Below the pieces are notes generated by a model that saw only the letters and a program-made list of their open reading frames with translations, was not told the DNA's origin and ran no database searches. From NCBI RefSeq assembly GCF_037975245.1, contig NC_092582.1, forward strand, positions 20,856,577 to 20,920,576: a stretch of DNA of 64,000 bases. The letters are read 5' to 3'. The DNA is from Apostichopus japonicus. Lineage: Eukaryota > Echinodermata > Holothuroidea > Aspidochirotida > Stichopodidae. Below, piece by piece: positions 1 through 13,154 of the stretch (position 1 is the first letter of the stretch; each line of letters starts with the position of its first letter). Position numbers and translations under genes: made by a program.

Positions 1-2940
1 CGCACAATCGATTGATCGGTATCGTAAATTCGATTTATCGGTATCGCACGTTCGATTTATCGGTACCGCACTTTCGATTTATTGGTACCGAATATTCGAT
101 TGATCGGTACCGCACATTCGATTGATTGGTACCGCACTTTCGATTTATCGGTACCGCATATTCGATTTATCGGTATCGCACATTCGATTTATCGGTATCG
201 CACGTTCGATTCATCGGTACTGCACATTCGATTTATCGGTATCGTAAATTCGATTAATTGGTATCGCACGTTCGATTTATCGGTACCGCACTTTCGATTT
301 ATCGGTACCGCACATTCGATTTATCGGTATCGCACATTCGAATCATCGGTATCGCACGTTCGATTAATCGGTACCGCACTTTCGATTTATCGGTATCGCA
401 CATTCGATTTATCGGTATCGCACAATCGACTTATCGGTATCGCAAGTTCGATTAATCGCTATCGCACGTTCGATTAATCGGTATCGCACTATCGATAAAT
501 CGGTATCGCACGTTCGATTCATCGGTACTGCACATTCGATTTATCGGTATCGTAAATTCGATTAATTGGTATCGCACGTTCGATTTATCGGTACCGCACT
601 TTCGATTTATCGGTACCGCACATTCGATTTATCGGTATCGCACATTCGAATCATCGGTATCGCACGTTCGATTAATCGGTACCGCACTTTCGATTTATCG
701 GTATCGCACATTCGACTTATCGGTATCGCACATTCGATTAATCGCTATCGCACGTTCGATTAATCGGTATCGCACTATCGATTAATCGGTATCGCACGTT
801 CGATTTATCGGTATCGCACATTCGATTGATCGGTACCGCACATTCGATTGATAGGTATCGTAACTTCGATTTATCGGTATCGCACGTTCCTTTATCGGTA
901 CCGCACTTTCTATTTATCGGTACCGCAAATTCGATTTATCGGTATCGCACATTCAAATGATCGGTACCGCACATTCGATTGATCGGTATCGTAAATTCGA
1001 TTTATCGGTATCGCACGTGTGATTTATCGGTACCGCACTTTCGATTTATTGGTACCGAATATTCGATTGATCGGTACCGCACATTCTATTGATCGGTAAC
1101 GTAAATTCGATTTATCGGTATCACACATTCGTTTATCGGTACCGCACTTTCGATTTATCGGTACCGCAAATTCGATTTATCGGTATCGCACATTCTATTG
1201 ATCGGTACCGCACATTCGATTGATCGGTATCGTAAATTCGATTTATCGGTATCGCATGTCGATTTATCGGTACCGCACGTTCGATTTATCGGTATCGCAC
1301 ATTTGATTTAGCGGTATCGCACGTTCGATTAATGTCTATCGCGCGTTCGATTAATCGCTATCGCAAGTTCGATTGATCGCTATCGTAAGTTCGATTTATC
1401 GGTATCGCAAGTTCGATTGATCGCTATCGTAAGTTCGATTTATCGGTACCGCACTTTCGATTGATCGGTATTGCACATTCGATTTATCGATACCACACTT
1501 TCGATTTATCTGTATCGTATTTTCGATTTATCGGTATTTTACATTCGATTTATCGGTACCGCACATTCGATTTATCGGTATCGTATTTTCGATTTATCGG
1601 TAGCGCACTTTCGATTTATCGGTTCCGCACATTCGATTTATCGGTATCGCACATTCGATTTATGGTATCGCACTTTCGATTTATCGGTTCCGCACATTCG
1701 ATATATCGGTATCGCACATTCGATTAATCGGTACCGCACTTTCGATTTATCGGTATCGCACATTCGATTTATAGGTACGCGCAATCGATATATGGGTATC
1801 GCAAGTTCGATTAATCGCTATCGCACGTTCGAATAATCGCTATCGCACGTTCGATTAATGGATTTATCGGTACCACACTTTGGATTAATCTGTATCGTAT
1901 TTTCGATTTATCGGTATCGCACATTCGATTTATCGGTAGCGCACTTTCGATTTATCGGTACCGCACATTCTATTTCACGGTACCGCACGTACGAATTATC
2001 GGTACTGCACATTCGATTTATCGGTATCGTAAATTAGATTAATTGGTATCGCACGTTCGATTTATCGGTACCGCACTTTCGATTTATCGGTACAGCACAT
2101 TCGATTTATTGGTATCGCACATTCGATTTATCGGTACCGCACGTTTGATTAATCGGTATCGCATGTCGATTTATCGGTATCGCACGTTCGATTTCTCTGT
2201 ATCGTATTTTCGAATTATCGGTATCGCACATTCGATTTATCGGTATCGCACATTCGATTTATCGGTATCGCAAGTCCAATTGATCGGTGTCGCACGTTCG
2301 ATTAATCGGTACCGCACTTTCTATTTATCGGTACCGCACGTACGAATTATCGGTATCGCACATTCGATATATCGGTACCGAACTTTCGATTTATCGGTAC
2401 CGCATATTCGATTGATCGGTATCGCACATTCGATTTATCGGTATCGCACGTTCGATTAATAGGTACCGCACTTTCGATTTATCGGTATCGCACATTCGAT
2501 TGATCGGTATCGCACAATCGATTTATCGGTATCGTCAGTTCGATTAATCGCTATCGCACGTTCGATTAATCGGTATCGTACGTTCGATTAATCGGTATCG
2601 TACAAACGATTGATCCGTATCGTAAATTCGATTTATCGGTATCGCACGTTCGATTTATCGGTACCGCACTTTCGATTTATCGGTACCGCACGTACGAGTT
2701 ATCGGTATCGCACATTCGATTCATCGGTATCGCACATTCGATAAATCGGTATCGCACATTCGATAAATCGGTATCGCACGTTCGATTAATCGGTATCACA
2801 CTTTCGATTTATCGGTATCGTCAGTTCGATTAATCGCTATCGCACGTTCGATTAATCGGTATCGCACGTTCGATTAATCGGTACCGTACAATCGATTGAT
2901 CCGTATCGTAAATTCGATTTATCGGTATCGCACGTTCGAT
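1..2940 (+). repeat. Block A, copy 1 (about 2.94 kb)
   Basis: This block matches 13,155-16,094 (offset 13,154, later 13,175) and 24,690-27,630 (offset 24,689, later 24,711) nearly base for base. Offsets change because the other two copies carry one extra monomer near their equivalent of 1,600, and copy 2 also has a 1-bp deletion at about 14,945. Near 2,750 this copy has one extra ATAAATCGG monomer that the others lack. Markers include ATATGGGTATCG and the truncated monomer AATGGATTTATCGG at about 1,858. The left edge may extend beyond the window. Confidence 0.9.
190..805 (+). repeat. 308-bp tandem duplication (14 monomers x 2)
   Basis: The marker TCATCGGTACTGCACATTCG occurs at 211 and again at 519, exactly 308 bp apart, and the whole surrounding segment repeats with few differences. 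This is the first of eight such pairs in domain 1. Confidence 0.9.
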
Positions 2941-2984
2941 TAATCGGTACCGCACTTTCGATTTATCGGTATCGCACATTCGAT

Positions 2985-3541
2985 TTATCGGTATCGCACA
3001 ATCGACTTATCGGTATCGCAAGTTCGATTAATCGCTATCGCACCTTCGATTAATCGGTATCGCACTATCGATTAATCGGTATCGTAAATTCGATTTATCG
3101 ATACTGCAGATTCGATTGATCGGTATCGTAAATTCGATTTATCGTCATCGCACGTTCGATTTATCGGTACCGCACTTTCGATTTATCGGTATCGCTCGTT
3201 CTATTAATCGCTATCGCACGTTCGATTAATCGGTATCGTAAATTCGATTTATCGGTACTGCACATTCGATTTATCGGTATCTCACATTCGATTGATCGGT
3301 ACCGCACATTCGATTTATTGGTTCCGCACATTCGATTTATCTGTATCGCACATTCGAATAATCGCTATCGCACAGTCGATTAATCGGTACCGCACTTTCG
3401 ATTTATCGGTATCGCACATTCGATTTATAGGTATCGCGCAATCGATTTATGGGTATCGCAAGTTCGATTAATTGCAATCGCACGTTCGATTAATCGCTAT
3501 CGCACGTTCGATTTTCACGGTATCGCACGTTCGACTGATCG
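2985..3541 (+). repeat. Dispersed duplicate, copy 1 (partner at 5,076-5,657)
   Basis: Aligned to 5,076-5,657 at offset 2,091 through markers TATCGATACTGCAG and ATCGTCATCGCACG. The partner carries one additional monomer near 5,460. After about 3,541 the match stops and resumes roughly 90-110 bp later in the partner. Confidence 0.82.
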
Positions 3542-4519
3542 GTATCGCACATTCGATTTATTGGTACCGAATATTCGATTTATCAGTATCGCACATTCGA
3601 TTGATCGGTACCGCACATTCGATTTATCTTTATCGTAAATTCGATTTATGGGTACCGCACAATCGTTTTATCGGTACCGCACTATCGATTTATCGGTACC
3701 GCACATTCGATATAGGGGTATCGCACGTTCGATTAATGTCTATCGCGCGTTCGATTTATCGGTATCGCACATTCGATTTATCGGTATCGCACAATCGATT
3801 CATCGGTATCGTACGTTCGATTTATCTGTACCGCACATCCGATTTATCGGTATCGCATTTTCGATTTATCGGTACCGCATATTCGATTTATCGGTACCGC
3901 ACATTCGATCCATCCTTACCTCACTTTCGATTTATCGGTACCGCATATTCGATTTATCGGTATCGCACATTCGATTTATCGGTATCGCACGTTCGATTTA
4001 TCGGTACCGCACTTTCGATTTATCGGTACCGCACATTCGATTAATCGGTATTGCACAATTGATTTATCGGTATCGTAAATTCGAATTATCGGTATCGCAC
4101 GTTCGATTTATCGGTACCGCACTTTCGATTTATTGGTATCGCACGTTCGATTAATCGCTATCGAACGTTCGATTAATCGCTATCGCAAGTTCGATTGATC
4201 GGTATCGCAAGTTCGATTTATCGGTACCTCACTTTCTATTTATCGGTATCGCACGTTCGATTTATCGGTACCGCACTTTCGATTTATTTGTACCGAATAT
4301 TCGATTGATCGGTACCGCACATTCTATTGATCGGTACCGCACATTCGATCCATCGGTACCTCACTTTCGATTTATCGGTACCACATATTCGATTTATCGG
4401 TATCGCACATTCGATTTATCATTATCGCACGTTCGATTAATCGGTACCGTACGTTCGATTTATCGGTATCGCACATTCGATTTAGCGGTATCGCACGTTC
4501 GATTAATGTCCATCGCACA

Positions 4520-4973
4520 TTCGATTTATCGGTATCGCACAATCGATTTATCGGTATCGCAAGTTCGATTTATCGGTACCGCACATCCGATTTATCGGTA
4601 TCGCACTTTCGATTTATCGGTACCGCATATTCGATTTATCGGTACCGCACATTCGATCCATCCTTACCTCACTTTCGATTTATCGGTACCGCATATTCGA
4701 TTTATCGGTATCGCACATTCGATTTATCGGTATCGCACGTTCGATTTATCGGTATCGCACAATCGATTTATCGGTATCGCAAGTTCGATTTATCGGTACC
4801 GCACATCCGATTTATCGGTATCGCACTTTCGATTTATCGGTACCGCATATTCGATTTATCGGTACCGCACATTCGATCCATCCTTACCTCACTTTCGATT
4901 TATCGGTACCGCATATTCGATTTATCGGTATCGCACATTCGATTTATCGGTATCGCACGTTCGATTTATCGGT
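4520..4973 (+). repeat. 220-bp tandem duplication (10 monomers x 2)
   Basis: The marker ATCCATCCTTACCTC repeats 220 bp apart (about 4,656 and 4,876), as does GCACAATCGATTTATCGG (4,537 and 4,757). Units are about 4,520-4,739 and 4,740-4,959. The unit length is exactly ten monomers. Confidence 0.9.
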
Positions 4974-5075
4974 ACCGCACTTTCGATTTATCGGTACCGC
5001 ACATTCGAATCATCGGTATCGCACGTTCGATTAATCGGTACCGCACTTCCGATTTATCGGTATCGCACATTCGAT

Positions 5076-5657
5076 TTATCGGTATCGCACAATCGACTTA
5101 TCGGTATCGCAAGATCGATTAATCGCTATCGCACTTTCGATTAATCGGTATCGCACTATCGATTAATCGGTATCGTAAATTCGATTTATCGATACTGCAG
5201 ATTCGATTGATCGGTATCGTAAATTCGATTTATCGTCATCGCACGTTCGATTTATCGGTACCGCACTTTCGATTTATCGGTATCGCACGTTCTATTAATC
5301 GCTATCGCACGTTCGATTAATCGGTATCGTAAATTCGATTTATCGGTACTGCACATTCGATTTATCGGTATCTCACATTCGATTGATCGGTACCGCACAT
5401 TCGATTTATTGGTTCCGCACATTCGATTTATCTGTATCGCACATTCGATTAATCGCTATCGCACGTTCGATTAATCGCTATCGCACAGTCGATTAATCGG
5501 TACCGCACTTTCGATTTATCGGTATCGCACATTCGATTTATAGGTATCGCGCAATCGATTTATGGGTATCGCAAGTTCGATTAATCGCAATCGCACGTTC
5601 GATTAATCGCTATCGCACGTTCGATTTTCACGGTATCGCACGTTCGACTGATCGGTA
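5076..5657 (+). repeat. Dispersed duplicate, copy 2 (partner at 2,985-3,541)
   Basis: Equivalent of 2,985-3,541 at offset 2,091, with one extra 22-bp monomer. It shares CGATTTTCACGGTATCG near the right end, a rare variant that helps confirm the pairing. Confidence 0.82.
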
Positions 5658-7255
5658 CCGCACATTCGATTGATAGGTATCGTACATTCGATTTATCGGT
5701 ATCGCACGTTCGATTTATCGGTACCGCACTTTCGATTTATTGGTACCGAATATTCGATTTATCAGTATCGCACATTCGATTGATCGGTACCGCACATTCG
5801 ATTGATCGGTATCGTAAATTCGATTTATCGGTATCGCACGTTCGATTTATCGGTACCGCACGTTCGATTTATCGGTACCGCACGTTCGATTTATCGGTAT
5901 CGCACATTCGATTTATCAGTATCGCACGTTCGATTATTGTCTATCGCGCGTTCGATTTATCGGTATCGCACATTCGATTTATCGGTATCGCACAATCGAT
6001 TTATCGGTATCGCACGTTCGATTTATCGGTACCGCACATCCGATTTATCGGTATCGCACTTTCGATTTATCGGTTCCGCACATTCGATATATTGGTATCG
6101 CACATTCGATGAATCGGTATCGCACATTCGATTTATCGGTATCGCTCATTCGATTAATCGGTATTGCACGTTCTTTTCATCGGTACCGCACATTCGATTG
6201 ATCGGTACCGCACATTCGATTGATCGGTATCGTAAATTCGATTTATCGATACTGCAGATTCGATTGATCGGTATCGTAAATTCGATTTATCGGTACCGCA
6301 CGTTCGATTTATCGGTACCGCACAATCGATTTATCGGTACCGCACATTCGATTTATCGGTATCGCACTTTCGATTTTTCCGTTCCGCGCATTCGATTTAT
6401 CGGTATCGCACATTCGATTTATCGGTATCGCACATTCGATTTATCGGTACCGCACATTCGATTTATCGGTATCGCACATTCGATTGATCGGTATCGCACT
6501 TTCGATTTATCGGTATCGCACATTGAATTAATCGGTATCGTAAATTCGATTTATCGGTACTGCACATTCGATTAATCGGTATCGCACATTCGATTGATCG
6601 GTACCGCACATTCGATTTATTGGTTCCGCACATTCGATTTATCTGTATCGCACATTCGATTTATCGGTACCGCACATTCGATTAATCGCTATCGCACGTT
6701 CGATTAATCGCTATCGCACGTTCGATTAATCGGTACCGCACTTTCGATTGATCCGTATCGTAAATTCGATTTATCGTTATCGCACATTCGATTGATCGGT
6801 ACCGCACTTTCGATTGATCGGTACCGCACGTACGAATTATCGGTATCGCACGTTCGATTCATCGGTATTGCACATTCGATAAATCGGTATCGCACATTCG
6901 ATTAATCGGTACCGCACATTCGATTTATCGGTACCGCATATTCGATTTATCGGTACCGCACATTCGATCCATCCTTACCTCACTTTCGATTTATCGGTAC
7001 CGCATATTCAAATTATCGGTATCGCACATTGGATTTATCGGTATCGCACGTTCGATTCATCGGTACTGCACAATCGATTGATCGGTATCGTAAATTCGAT
7101 TAACTGGTATCGCACGTTCGATTTATCGGTTCCGCACTTTCGATTTATCGGTACCGCACATTCGATTTATCGGTATCGCACAATCGATTGATCGGTATCG
7201 TAAATTCGATTTATCGGTATCGCACGTTCGATTAATCGCTATCGCACTATCGATA

Positions 7256-7871
7256 AATCGGTATCGCACGTTCGATTCATCGGTACTGCACATTCGATTT
7301 ATCGGTATCGTAAATTCGATTAATTGGTATCGCACGTTCGATTTATCGGTACCGCACTTTCGATTTATCGGTACCGCACATTCGATTTATCGGTATCGCA
7401 CATTCGAATCATCGGTATCGCACGTTCGATTAATCGGTACCGCACTTTCGATTTATCGGTATCGCACGTTCGATTTATCGGTATCGCACAATCGACTTAT
7501 CGGTATCGCAAGTTCGATTAATCGCTATCGCACGTTCGATTAATCGGTATCGCACTATCGATAAATCGGTATCGCACGTTCGATTCATCGGTACTGCACA
7601 TTCGATTTATCGGTATCGTAAATTCGATTAATTGGTATCGCACGTTCGATTTATCGGTACCGCACGTTCGATTTATCGGTACCGCACATTCGATTTATCG
7701 GTATCGCACATTCGAATCATCGGTATCGCACGTTCGATTAATCGGTACCGCACTTTCGATTTATCGGTATCGCACATTCGATTTATCGGTATCGCACAAT
7801 CGACTTATCGGTATCGCAAGTTCGATTAATCGCTATCGCACGTTCGATTTATCGGTATCGCACTATCGATT
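7256..7871 (+). repeat. 308-bp tandem duplication
   Basis: Same arrangement as 190-805, at offset 7,066. Its second unit overlaps the start of a 462-bp duplication. Confidence 0.88.
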
Positions 7872-8356
7872 AATCGGTATCGCACGTTCGATTTATCGGT
7901 ACCGCACTTTCGATTTATCGGTATCGCACGTTCGATTTATCGGTATCGCACAATCGACTTATCGGTATCGCAAGTTCGATTAATCGCTATCGCACGTTCG
8001 ATTAATCGGTATCGCACTATCGATAAATCGGTATCGCACGTTCGATTCATCGGTACTGCACATTCGATTTATCGGTATCGTAAATTCGATTAATTGGTAT
8101 CGCACGTTCGATTTATCGGTACCGCACGTTCGATTTATCGGTACCGCACATTCGATTTATCGGTATCGCACATTCGAATCATCGGTATCGCACGTTCGAT
8201 TAATCGGTACCGCACTTTCGATTTATCGGTATCGCACATTCGATTTATCGGTATCGCACAATCGACTTATCGGTATCGCAAGTTCGATTAATCGCTATCG
8301 CACGTTCGATTTATCGGTATCGCACTATCGATTAATCGGTATCGCACGTTCGATTT
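7433..8356 (+). repeat. 462-bp tandem duplication (21 monomers x 2)
   Basis: ATAAATCGGTATCGCACG occurs at 7,561 and 8,023, and the flanking sequence matches from about 7,433/7,895 to 7,894/8,356. The same arrangement is present at 10,788-11,711 and 20,733-21,656. Confidence 0.88.
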
Positions 8357-10610
8357 ATCGGTATCGCACATTCGATTGATCGGTACCGCACATTCGATTG
8401 ATAGGTATCGTAACTTCGATTTATCGGTATCGCACGTTCCTTTATCGGTACCGCACTTTCTATTGATCGGTACCGCACATTCGATTCATCGGTATCGCAC
8501 ATTCAAATGATCGGTACCGCACATTCGATTGATCAGTATCGTAAATTCGATTTATCGGTATCGCACGTTTGATTTATCGGTACCGCACTTTCGATTTATT
8601 GGTACCGAATATTCGATTGATCGGTACCGCACATTCTATTGATCGGTAACGTAAATTCGATTTATCGGTATCGCACAGTCGTTCATCGGTACCGCACTTT
8701 CGATTTATCGGTACCGCAAATTCGATTTATCGGTATCGCACATTCTATTGATCGGTACCGCACATTCGATTGATCGGTATCGTAAATTCGATTTATCGGT
8801 ATCGCACGTTCGATTTATCGGTATCGCACGTTCGATTTATCGGTATCGCACATTTGATTTAGCGGTATCGCACGTTCGATTAATGTCTATCGCGCGTTCG
8901 ATTTATCGGTATCGCACATTCGATTTATCGGTATCGCACAATCGTACATTCGGATTATCGGTGTCGCACATTCGATTTATCGGTACCGCACATTCGATTT
9001 ATCGGTATCGCACATTCGATTTATCGGTATCGCACTTTCGATTCATCGGTACTGCACATTCCATTTATCGGTATCGTAAATTCGATTAACTGGTATCGCA
9101 CGTTCCATTTATCGGTACCGCACTTTCGATTTATCGGTACCGCACTTTCGATTTATCGGTACCGCACATTCGATTTATCGGTATCGCACATTCGAATCAT
9201 CGGTATCGCACGTTCGATTAATCGGTACCGCACTTTCGATTTATCGGTATCGCACATTCGATTTATCGGTATCGCACAATCGACTTATCGGTATCGCAAG
9301 TTCGATTAATCGCTATCGCACGTTCTATTAATCGGTATCGCACTATCGATTAATTGGTATCGCACGTTCGATTTATCGGTACCGCACTTTCGATTTATCG
9401 GTACCGCACATTCGATTTATCGGTATCGCACATTCGAATCATCGGTATCGCACGTTCGATTAATCGGTACCGCACTTTCGATTTATCGGTATCGCACATT
9501 CGATTTATCGGTATCGCACAATCGACTTATCGGTATCGCAAGTTCGATTAATCGGTATCGCACGTTCGATTATCGGTATCGCACTATCGATTAATTGTTA
9601 TCGCACGTTCGATTTATCGGTATCGCACATTCGATTGATCGGTACCGCACATTCGATTGATAGGTATCGTAACTTCGATTTATCGGTATCGCACGTTCCT
9701 TTATCGGTACCGCACTTTCTATTTATCGGTACCGCACATTCGATTCATCGGTATCGCACATTCAAATGATCGGTACCGCACATTCGATTGATCGGTATCG
9801 TAAATTCGATTTATCGGTATCGCACGTTGGATTTATCGGTACCTCACTTTCGATTTATTGGTACCGAATATTCGATTGATCGGTACCGCACATTCTATTG
9901 ATCGGTAACGTAAATTCGATTTATCGGTATCGCACAGTCGTTCATCGGTACCGCACTTTCGATTTATCGGTACCGCAAATTCGATTTATCGGTATCGCAC
10001 ATTCTATTGATCGGTACCGCACATTCGATTGATCGGTATCGTAAATTCGATTTATCGGTATCGCACGTTCGATTTATCGGTACCGCACGTTCGATTTATC
10101 GGTATCGCACATTTGATTTAGCGGTATCGCACGTTCGATTAATGTCTATCGCGCGTTCGATTTATCGGTATCGCACATTCGATTTATCGGTATCGCACAA
10201 TCGTACATTCGATTTATCGGTGTCGCACATTCGATTTATCGGTACCGCATATTCGATTTATCGGTATCGCACATTGGATTTATCGGTATCGCACGTTCGA
10301 TTCATCGGTACTGCACATTCCATTTATCGGTATCGTAAATTCGATTAACTGGTATCGCACGTTCCATTTATCGGTACCGCACTTTCGATTTATCGGTACC
10401 GCACTTTCTATTTATCGGTATCGCACAATCGATTGATCGGTATCGTAAATTCGATTTATCGGTATCGCACGTTCGATTTATCGGTACCGCACTTTCGATT
10501 TATTGGTACCGAATATTCGATTGATCGGTACCGCACATTTGATCCCTTGGTACCGCACTTTCGATTTATCGGTACCGCATATTCGATTTATCGGTATCGC
10601 ACATTCGATT

Positions 10611-11226
10611 TATCGGTATCGCACGTTCGATTCATCGGTACTGCACATTCGATTTATCGGTATCGTAAATTCGATTAATTGGTATCGCACGTTCGATTTA
10701 TCGGTACCGCACTTTCGATTTATCGGTACCGCACATTCGATTTATCGGTATCGCACATTCGAATCATCGGTATCGCACGTTCGATTAATCGGTACCGCAC
10801 TTTCGATTTATCGGTATCGCACGTTCGATTTATCGGTATCGCACAATCGACTTATCGGTATCGCAAGTTCGATTAATCGCTATCGCACGTTCGATTAATC
10901 GGTATCGCACTATCGATAAATCGGTATCGCACGTTCGATTCATCGGTACTGCACATTCGATTTATCGGTATCGTAAATTCGATTAATTGGTATCGCACGT
11001 TCGATTTATCGGTACCGCACGTTCGATTTATCGGTACCGCACATTCGATTTATCGGTATCGCACATTCGAATCATCGGTATCGCACGTTCGATTAATCGG
11101 TACCGCACTTTCGATTTATCGGTATCGCACATTCGATTTATCGGTATCGCACAATCGACTTATCGGTATCGCAAGTTCGATTAATCGCTATCGCACGTTC
11201 GATTTATCGGTATCGCACTATCGATT
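10611..11226 (+). repeat. 308-bp tandem duplication
   Basis: Same arrangement as 190-805 and 7,256-7,871 (offset 3,355 from the latter). Confidence 0.88.
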
Positions 11227-11711
11227 AATCGGTATCGCACGTTCGATTTATCGGTACCGCACTTTCGATTTATCGGTATCGCACGTTCGATTTATCGGTA
11301 TCGCACAATCGACTTATCGGTATCGCAAGTTCGATTAATCGCTATCGCACGTTCGATTAATCGGTATCGCACTATCGATAAATCGGTATCGCACGTTCGA
11401 TTCATCGGTACTGCACATTCGATTTATCGGTATCGTAAATTCGATTAATTGGTATCGCACGTTCGATTTATCGGTACCGCACGTTCGATTTATCGGTACC
11501 GCACATTCGATTTATCGGTATCGCACATTCGAATCATCGGTATCGCACGTTCGATTAATCGGTACCGAACTTTCGATTTATCGGTATCGCACATTCGATT
11601 TATCGGTATCGCACATTCGACTTATCGGTATCGCAAGTTCGATTAATCGCTATCGCACGTTCGATTTATCGGTATCGCACTATCGATTAATCGGTATCGC
11701 ACGTTCGATTT
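10788..11711 (+). repeat. 462-bp tandem duplication
   Basis: Equivalent to 7,433-8,356 at offset 3,355. Confidence 0.86.
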
Positions 11712-13154
11712 ATCGGTATCGCACATTCGATTGATCGGTACCGCACATTCGATTGATCGGTACCGCACATTCGATTGATAGGTATCGTAACTTCGATTTA
11801 TCGGTATCGCACGTTCCTTTATCGGTACCGCACTTTCTATTGATCGGTACCGCACATTCGATTCATCGGTATCGCACATTCAAATGATCGGTACCGCACA
11901 TTCGATTGATCGGTATCGTAAATTCGATTTATCGGTATCGCACGTTCGATTAATCGGTACCGCACTTTCGATTTATCGGTATCGCACATTCGATTTATCG
12001 GTATCGCACAATCGACTTATCGGTATCGCAAGTTCGATTAATCGCTATCGCACGTTCGATTTATCGGTATCGCACTATCGATTAATCGGTATCGCACGTT
12101 CGATTAATCGGTACCGCACTTTCGATTTATCGGTATCGCACATTCGATTTATCGGTATCGCACAATCGACTTATCGGTATCGCAAGTTCGATTAATCGCT
12201 ATCGCACGTTCGATTTATCGGTATCGCACTATCGATTAATCGGTATCGCACGTTCGATTTATCGGTATCGCACATTCGATTGATCGGTACCGCACATTCG
12301 ATTGATAGGTATCGTAACTTCGATTTATCGGTATCGCACGTTCCTTTATCGGTACCGCACTTTCTATTGATCGGTACCGCACATTCGATTCATCGGTATC
12401 GCACATTCAAATGATCGGTACCGCACATTCGATTGATCGGTATCGTAAATTCGATTTATCGGTATCGCACGTTTGATTTATCGGTACCGCACTTTCGATT
12501 TATTGGTACCGAATATTCGATTGATCGGTACCGCACATTCTATTGATCGGTAACGTAAATTCGATTTATCGGTATCGCACAGTCGTTCATCGGTACCGCA
12601 CTTTCGATTTATCGGTACCGCAAATTCGATTTATCGGTATCGCACATTCTATTGATCGGTACCGCACATTCGATTGATCGGTATCGTAAATTCGATTTAT
12701 CGGTATAGCACGTTCGATTTATCGGTATCGCACGTTCGATTTATCGGTATCGCACATTTGATTTAGCGGTATCGCACGTTCGATTAATGTCTATCGCGCG
12801 TTCGATTTATCGGTATCGCACATTCGATTTATCGGTATCGCACAATCGTACATTCGGATTATCGGTGTCGCACATTCGATTTATCGGTACCGCATATTCG
12901 ATTTATCGGTATCGCACATTGGATTTATCGGTATCGCACTTTCGATTCATCGGTACTGCACATTCCATTTATCGGTATCGTAAATTCGATTAACTGGTAT
13001 CGCACGTTCCATTTATCGGTACCGCACTTTCGATTTATCGGTACCGCACATTCGATTTATCGGTATCGCACATTTGATTTATCGGTATCGTAAATTCGAA
13101 TTATCGGTATCGCACGTTCGATTTATCGGTACCGCACTTTCTATTTATCGGTAT

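Larger units (their letters stand above)
2941..7255 (+). repeat. Satellite with mixed local duplications
   Basis: Only 22-bp monomers are present. The stretch is more heterogeneous than its flanks and holds a ~570-bp segment seen twice and a 220-bp tandem duplication (listed separately). The marker CATCCTTACCTCACTTTCG occurs at about 3,910, 4,659, 4,879 and 6,968. No gene or unique sequence was seen. Confidence 0.9.
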